From: Desulfurococcales archaeon
GTDB lineage: Archaea > Thermoproteota > Thermoprotei_A > Sulfolobales > Desulfurococcaceae
NCBI GenBank assembly: GCA_027064845.1
Contig: JAMOPC010000350.1
Coordinates: 1 to 9,377, forward strand
Length of the DNA: 9,377 nt
Reading direction: 5' to 3'
Shown here piece by piece: positions 6,941 through 9,377 of this stretch (positions are counted from its first letter, which is position 1; every line of letters begins with the position of its first letter). The position numbers were made by a program, and so were the translations under genes. Under the pieces are notes generated by a model. That model did no database searches and was not told where the DNA came from. It worked only from the letters and a program-made list of their open reading frames with translations.

Positions 6941-7282
6941 ATGAAAATAGCTATTACAACCAATAAGGGAGGACTAGATGATCAAATAGCTGATAGATTC
7001 GGGAGAGCACCTACATTCACAATAGTTGAATTAGACGATAATACTCTTGAGATAAAGAATGTATACGTAGTAGAAAATCCTGGTAGTAAAGCAGGTAGTG
7101 GTGCTGGTGTTAGAGCTGTTCAGAAACTAGTAGATGAAAAAGTAAACATTGTAATAGGACCTAATCCAGGACCAAATGCGTATATAGCCCTTCAACAATC
7201 AGGCATAAAGGTCTATGCAATAACAGGAATGACTGCTAAAGAAGCACTTAATCGAGTCATAGAGGAGTTAAAGAAGAAATAA
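6941..7282 (+). CDS. Dinitrogenase iron-molybdenum cofactor biosynthesis-like protein (NifX/NifB C-terminal family, PF02579; orange-protein-like)
   Basis: 113 residues with the ribonuclease-H-like pattern of PF02579: MKIAITT start, DRFGRAPTFTIVEL, the glycine-rich GSKAGSGAGVRAVQKLVDEKV and the VIGPNPGPNAYIAL motif. Stand-alone members include archaeal MTH1175-type proteins and the orange protein (ORP) of Desulfovibrio, which holds a Mo-Cu-S cluster. No nif structural genes are visible, so a role in nitrogen fixation is unlikely; a small metallocluster carrier serving the two upstream ATPases is the more likely role. The protein contains no Cys and no His, so any cluster must be held by other means, as ORP does non-covalently. 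The ATG has GGTGAT (6930-6935) 5 nt upstream. It is the last gene of the operon. Confidence 0.88.
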   Translation: MKIAITTNKGGLDDQIADRFGRAPTFTIVELDDNTLEIKNVYVVENPGSKAGSGAGVRAVQKLVDEKVNIVIGPNPGPNAYIALQQSGIKVYAITGMTAKEALNRVIEELKKK

Positions 7283-7341
7283 TCAGTCGGGTGTGTTTAT
7301 TTCATCCCAACTAAGCGGTCTTGCCGGGAGTAATTCATCAC
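7283..7341 (-). ncRNA. Box C/D guide sRNA candidate in the convergent gap
   Basis: On the - strand: box C GTGATGA (7335-7341), a 19-nt spacer, D'-like CTTA (7312-7315), a 4-nt spacer, C'-like GGATGA (7302-7307), a 15-nt spacer, box D CTGA (7283-7286). The total of 59 nt and the close D'-C' spacing fit archaeal C/D guide RNAs. The terminal boxes are canonical but D' is poor and the guides are longer than the usual 12 or so nt, so it is weaker than the candidate at 4465-4515. It fills almost the whole gap between the NifX-like gene and the kinase-like gene, reading downstream from the latter, and could be processed from its 3' UTR. No terminal stem is evident. Confidence 0.45.
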
Positions 7342-7355
7342 CATGGAATATCTTA

Positions 7356-8105
7356 TTATTTTTCAACAATTATTTTCCTTATCGTTTTTAAGAATGTAAC
7401 ACTATAGGGAAGAGGAAGTAATATATATATTATTGTCTTATAGTTTATTTTTGAAACAGTCTTCAATACGTTAATTACTTGTTCATTTGAACCAGTTTCT
7501 TCGGAATAACCTTTTATGAATCCTTCAATCATATCGGAAAAGAAATCCAATGAGGTAAGAGGCTTAACATACATGATTCTATAAATACATGTTATTAAAA
7601 AGACAAGTATATCCCAGAACCTATACTCGTATCTATCACTTCTAATAGCTTGTTCTGCATCAATTATATAGTATTCACCACTTGGTGATTTCAAGAAATT
7701 CAAGTACTTGGTATCGCCTAACACGTATCCGTCTAAATGTACTCTGGCAAGCACTCTACCTATCTCTACATAGTCTTCCTTCCATAGAGTAGGATCAAAG
7801 CTTTTACCAGGAATGTATTCTCGAACAATAGAGTAATCTATCCAGTCCACAACATATATTTTGGGAGTTTTAGTTCGTTTCACTGCATCGGACATAAACG
7901 ATATTTCTCTAATCATCCTTTTCTCAGGATCCATTTCAAATGGATAAACAGCCACGGGTAAACTAGCTAATTGTACAACTAACCACTTTACCAAACCATA
8001 CTCATGAGTGTATTTCTTCCATATATATTTTTCCGAATCAATAGTTATAGTTGTGGATTGCTTAAAGAAATCATCAATAATATCAAAAAATCCTTTCTTA
8101 GACAA
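7356..8105 (-). CDS. Atypical protein-kinase-fold protein (Bud32/RIO/WaaP-like)
   Basis: 249 residues with the core of a minimal eukaryotic-type kinase fold: a candidate ATP-binding lysine at K30/K31, a helix-C glutamate near E67, the hinge-like VREYIPGKSF (94-103), a catalytic-loop equivalent VLGDTKYLNFL with D131, K133 and N136, and a DFG-equivalent IIDAEQA with D149. This pattern is seen in the Bud32/RIO/lipopolysaccharide-kinase group rather than canonical Ser/Thr kinases. A glycine-rich loop is not obvious. C-terminal hydrophobic helices (about 163-180, 222-236) suggest membrane association. The substrate is unknown. The start is TTG 8105 with AGGTG (8114-8118) 8 nt upstream. It lies 33 nt behind the DUF211 gene on the same strand, a likely operon. 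Confidence 0.75.
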   Translation of the reverse strand: MSKKGFFDIIDDFFKQSTTITIDSEKYIWKKYTHEYGLVKWLVVQLASLPVAVYPFEMDPEKRMIREISFMSDAVKRTKTPKIYVVDWIDYSIVREYIPGKSFDPTLWKEDYVEIGRVLARVHLDGYVLGDTKYLNFLKSPSGEYYIIDAEQAIRSDRYEYRFWDILVFLITCIYRIMYVKPLTSLDFFSDMIEGFIKGYSEETGSNEQVINVLKTVSKINYKTIIYILLPLPYSVTFLKTIRKIIVEK

Positions 8106-8138
8106 ATAATCTACACCTATGGAACACGAATAACCTCT

Positions 8139-8423
8139 CTACTCAAATACTTCTTTAGGTATCTCAACTAATCTCTTACCAGCTACTACTTGGTCGACAC
8201 TATGAATAACTCCTCCAAGCTCTTCGATCATAACTTTTACTTCACTAAAATCAATATCATCTCCCTCTATTACGACAATAATATTCTGAGTCTCAACGTC
8301 AACTTCTTTGACAGTAATATTTACTGCTTCAACACCTCTTACCCTTGATAAGTTATCAGCAATATCAATTATTGACGGGCCTTTGATAGGTATGAGCACA
8401 TCCAATACTAGGCGTTTTATCAA
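8139..8423 (-). CDS. DUF211 family protein
   Basis: 94 residues matching the archaeal DUF211 (PF02680) pattern: MIKRLVLDVLIPIKGPSIIDIADNL start, RVRGVEAVNITVKEVDVETQN in the middle, then VVIEGDDIDFSEVKVMIEELGGVIHSVDQVVAGK. The family is nearly confined to archaea and adopts a small ferredoxin-like alpha/beta fold reminiscent of ACT-type ligand-binding domains; its function is not known. The start is TTG 8423; GGTGAG (complement of 8434-8439) lies 10 nt upstream and no better start exists. It precedes the kinase-like gene and is divergent from L13e. Confidence 0.9.
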   Translation of the reverse strand: MIKRLVLDVLIPIKGPSIIDIADNLSRVRGVEAVNITVKEVDVETQNIIVVIEGDDIDFSEVKVMIEELGGVIHSVDQVVAGKRLVEIPKEVFE

Positions 8424-8554
8424 GGCTTATTTTCTCACCATGTTCAATTATTAATAACTAAATGGATTATTAAGGATTTACATAAAAAATAAAAACACTA
8501 ATTCACTTTATGAAATAGAAGAGGATATAATAAGCGAAGAGAGGTATGCTCAAC
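8424..8554. promoter_or_regulatory. Divergent promoter region between DUF211 and L13e
   Basis: AT-rich divergent gap. A-rich TATA-like stretches near 8481-8496 (CATAAAAAATAAAAAC) could serve L13e, and TTAATAAT-like sequence near 8466-8477 could serve the - strand genes; neither is a clean match. GAGGT at 8541-8545 is the L13e ribosome site. It abuts the first ATG (8546) and is 9 nt from the second (8555), favouring the second. Confidence 0.35.
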
Positions 8555-8806
8555 ATGATGAGCGAGGGAGTTAATCCCCCTGAACCAATTGTGAAGAAAC
8601 CAATGCTTAGAATACATGGAGGACTTGACCCTGGATTAAGGGTTGGTAGAGGTTTTAGTAAGGGAGAATTGGAGGCTGTGGGTCTTGATTTCAAAACAGC
8701 GCTAAAACTTGGTCTTAGAATTGATAAAAGGAGAAGAACAACTCATCAATGGAATATACAAGCACTAAAAGAGTATCTAGAGAAAATTGGTTTTAAGAAG
8801 AAATAA
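8555..8806 (+). CDS. rpl13e: Large ribosomal subunit protein L13e
   Basis: 83 residues from the preferred start. It carries the L13e hallmark RVGRGFSKGELEAVGL (29-44), then TALKLGLRIDKRRRTTHQWNIQALKEYLEKI, a basic helix-turn-helix-like module that binds 23S rRNA. Length agrees with the short crenarchaeal L13e rather than the longer eukaryotic form. The ATG at 8546 would add three residues but leaves no space after GAGGT (8541-8545), so 8555 is chosen. It is transcribed alone: the divergent DUF211 gene lies upstream and a long non-coding region downstream. L13e occurs in Crenarchaeota and eukaryotes, which supports the taxonomic reading of the window. Confidence 0.9.
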   Translation: MMSEGVNPPEPIVKKPMLRIHGGLDPGLRVGRGFSKGELEAVGLDFKTALKLGLRIDKRRRTTHQWNIQALKEYLEKIGFKKK

Positions 8807-8888
8807 GTTATTTAATATTCTCTTCTCGACTAAAACTGGATTGTATTATTCTATAATATTTCTTTAACAAAGATCATAGTAATTTAGA

Positions 8889-8900
8889 AGTACTAGTACT
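8889..8900. repeat. Perfect 12-bp palindrome AGTACTAGTACT
   Basis: AGTACTAGTACT is its own reverse complement. It lies 15 nt before the GC-rich island and about 30 nt after the TATA-like box at 8851-8860, a suitable place for a dimeric regulator. It may also arise by chance in AT-rich DNA. Confidence 0.45.
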
Positions 8901-8914
8901 AAGAAATTGTATTA

Positions 8915-8975
8915 CCCAGGGGAGTCACCCCTGTTCATTCCAACCCCGAGCCACGGGGGTGTCGCAGGGGCCGGT
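8915..8975. ncRNA. GC-rich structured RNA candidate of unknown class
   Basis: A sharp GC-rich island in an AT-rich intergenic region, a recognised mark of structured RNA in AT-rich hyperthermophiles. It holds two stable hairpins: CAGGGG-AGTCA-CCCCTG (8917-8933) and CCCCG-AGCCA-CGGGG (8944-8958), whose pentaloops differ by one base. A second CAGGGG (8965-8970) could pair with CCCCTG (8928-8933) instead, enclosing hairpin 2 and giving a mutually exclusive fold. Strand is uncertain: a + transcript could start from the TATA-like box at 8851-8860, a - transcript from the one at about 8984-8992. It does not fit a tRNA, box C/D RNA, SRP RNA or RNase P RNA by eye, and an H/ACA fold is not convincing. 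Confidence 0.5.
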
Positions 8976-9037
8976 TCATAAATTATTTATATAATACTAG
9001 GATTTATAAAGCATGTGGAAGGAATAAAACCTATAGA

Positions 9038-9055
9038 GTGGGAAAATTATCCCAC
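9038..9055 (+). other. Hairpin GTGGGA...TCCCAC followed by T-rich tract
   Basis: GTGGGA (9038-9043) and TCCCAC (9050-9055) form a perfect 6-bp stem with a 6-nt loop. It is followed 21 nt later by a T-rich run (9077-9086), the usual archaeal termination signal. TATA-like boxes lie upstream (8985-8995 and 9002-9009). Together these could delimit a short transcript of about 60 nt, or simply be leader structure. Confidence 0.3.
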
Positions 9056-9213
9056 CAAAGATCATTTTGCCTAGAATTTTTTGTTTTGAAAAATTGGATG
9101 AATAATCAAAAAATTCTTTGTTCTTAATAAGGATTTCCTCGAGAGAATAGGGGTTTTCCATTATTCAATCCATAATATATTAAATTAAAACATAGAATTT
9201 GATAGACTCAGCG

Positions 9214-9377
9214 ATGATCGGAGAGGAGATATTCTTGGAGAAAAGATCAGGAAAGCTAGAGGCTAGTAGCGACAATAATAACTATATAGTTATCGACCTT
9301 AAGCCAAGAAGCAGAGTAGTAACTTTCAAAATTGAAGCAGATACTCTAAAAACTTTTGATAAATATGTTGAATCACT
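9214..9377 (+). CDS. Probable ribbon-helix-helix DNA-binding protein, N-terminal part (truncated by window end)
   Basis: Open from ATG 9214 to the window end. Translation from TTG 9235 begins MEKRSGKLEASSDNN and continues to RVVTFKIEADTLKTFDKYVESL. That last stretch has the strand-then-helix pattern of the ribbon-helix-helix (CopG/Arc-like) fold, with alternating V-T-F-K-I in the strand and D-x-L-x-x-F-D-x-Y in helix 1; helix 2 would be beyond the window. Two starts compete: ATG 9214 has no ribosome site but lies close to the expected start of transcription from a TATA box near 9178, so it could be nearly leaderless; TTG 9235 has GGAGAGGAG (9220-9228) 6 nt upstream. A transcription regulator is the inference, and its targets are unknown. 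Confidence 0.55.
   Translation, partial: MIGEEIFLEKRSGKLEASSDNNNYIVIDLKPRSRVVTFKIEADTLKTFDKYVES

Larger units (their letters stand above)
8807..9213. other. Non-coding region of about 400 nt with structured elements
   Basis: No convincing protein gene on either strand. From left to right it holds a T-rich stretch after L13e, a TATA-like box (CTATAATATT, 8851-8860), a 12-bp palindrome (8889-8900), a GC-rich island (about 8915-8975), overlapping TATA-like boxes on both strands (8983-9010), a 6-bp hairpin (9038-9055), an 11-bp A/T-rich inverted repeat (9073-9083 / 9107-9117) and a TATA-like box (about 9173-9182) for the final gene. The density of such elements suggests at least one RNA gene and regulatory sites. 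Confidence 0.6.

Noticed and set aside
8555..8583. Box C-like ATGATGA and box D-like CTGA at the start of L13e
   Set aside because: The match is explained by the start codons and coding sequence; the 18-nt spacing and lack of C'/D' do not fit a guide RNA.
8911..8985. tRNA gene in the GC-rich island
   Set aside because: No 7-bp acceptor stem, no T-loop GTTCRANYC with matching stem, and no anticodon arm could be drawn on either strand.
8807..9213. Replication origin (ORB elements)
   Set aside because: G-rich strings and AT-rich DNA are present, but no ORB dyad core with adjacent G-string was recognised, and no orc1/cdc6 gene is in view.

Overview
The window looks like a piece of a low-GC hyperthermophilic Thermoproteota (crenarchaeal) chromosome, most likely Desulfurococcales and Staphylothermus-like. 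The reasons are AT-rich DNA with archaeal TATA-type promoters, GGTGAT/GGAG-type ribosome binding sites, frequent TTG starts, a ribosomal protein L13e gene (crenarchaeal and eukaryotic), a DUF211 protein, and an archaeal slipin/NfeD protease pair. The genus is inference. Nothing here looks like a mobile element, CRISPR array or prophage.

Layout. (1) Positions 1-958, + strand: the 3' end of an ABC transporter ATPase (TOBE domain), then an HD-domain hydrolase. (2) 1065-3208, +: slipin followed by NfeD, a membrane scaffold and the serine protease known to cleave it in Pyrococcus. (3) 3218-4451, -: a YfcE/MJ0936-type phosphodiesterase preceded by a two-TM protein of unknown function; the two reading frames overlap by 92 nt in a suspicious way. 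(4) 4452-4661: a divergent intergenic region with a good box C/D guide RNA candidate on the - strand, plus two palindromes flanking the TATA box of the + operon. (5) 4662-7282, +: an operon of a Cys-rich unknown protein, two paralogous MinD-type ATPases each carrying an inserted 2[4Fe-4S] ferredoxin module, and a NifX/NifB-like (PF02579) protein. The set resembles a reduced version of the orange-protein (orp) clusters of sulfate-reducing bacteria. (6) 7283-7355: the short convergent gap holds a second box C/D RNA candidate (-). (7) 7356-8423, -: DUF211 followed by an atypical protein-kinase-fold protein. (8) 8555-8806, +: L13e. (9) 8807-9213: about 400 nt without a protein gene, containing a GC-rich island with two near-identical pentaloop hairpins (ncRNA candidate), several palindromes and promoter-like boxes. 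(10) From 9214 or 9235 to the window end: the start of a probable ribbon-helix-helix protein.

The best candidates for new biology are the orp-like operon with its unrecognised Cys-rich first gene and palindromic control region, the GC-rich island near 8915-8975, and the two guide RNA candidates. All functional assignments come from reading motifs by eye; no database search was run.
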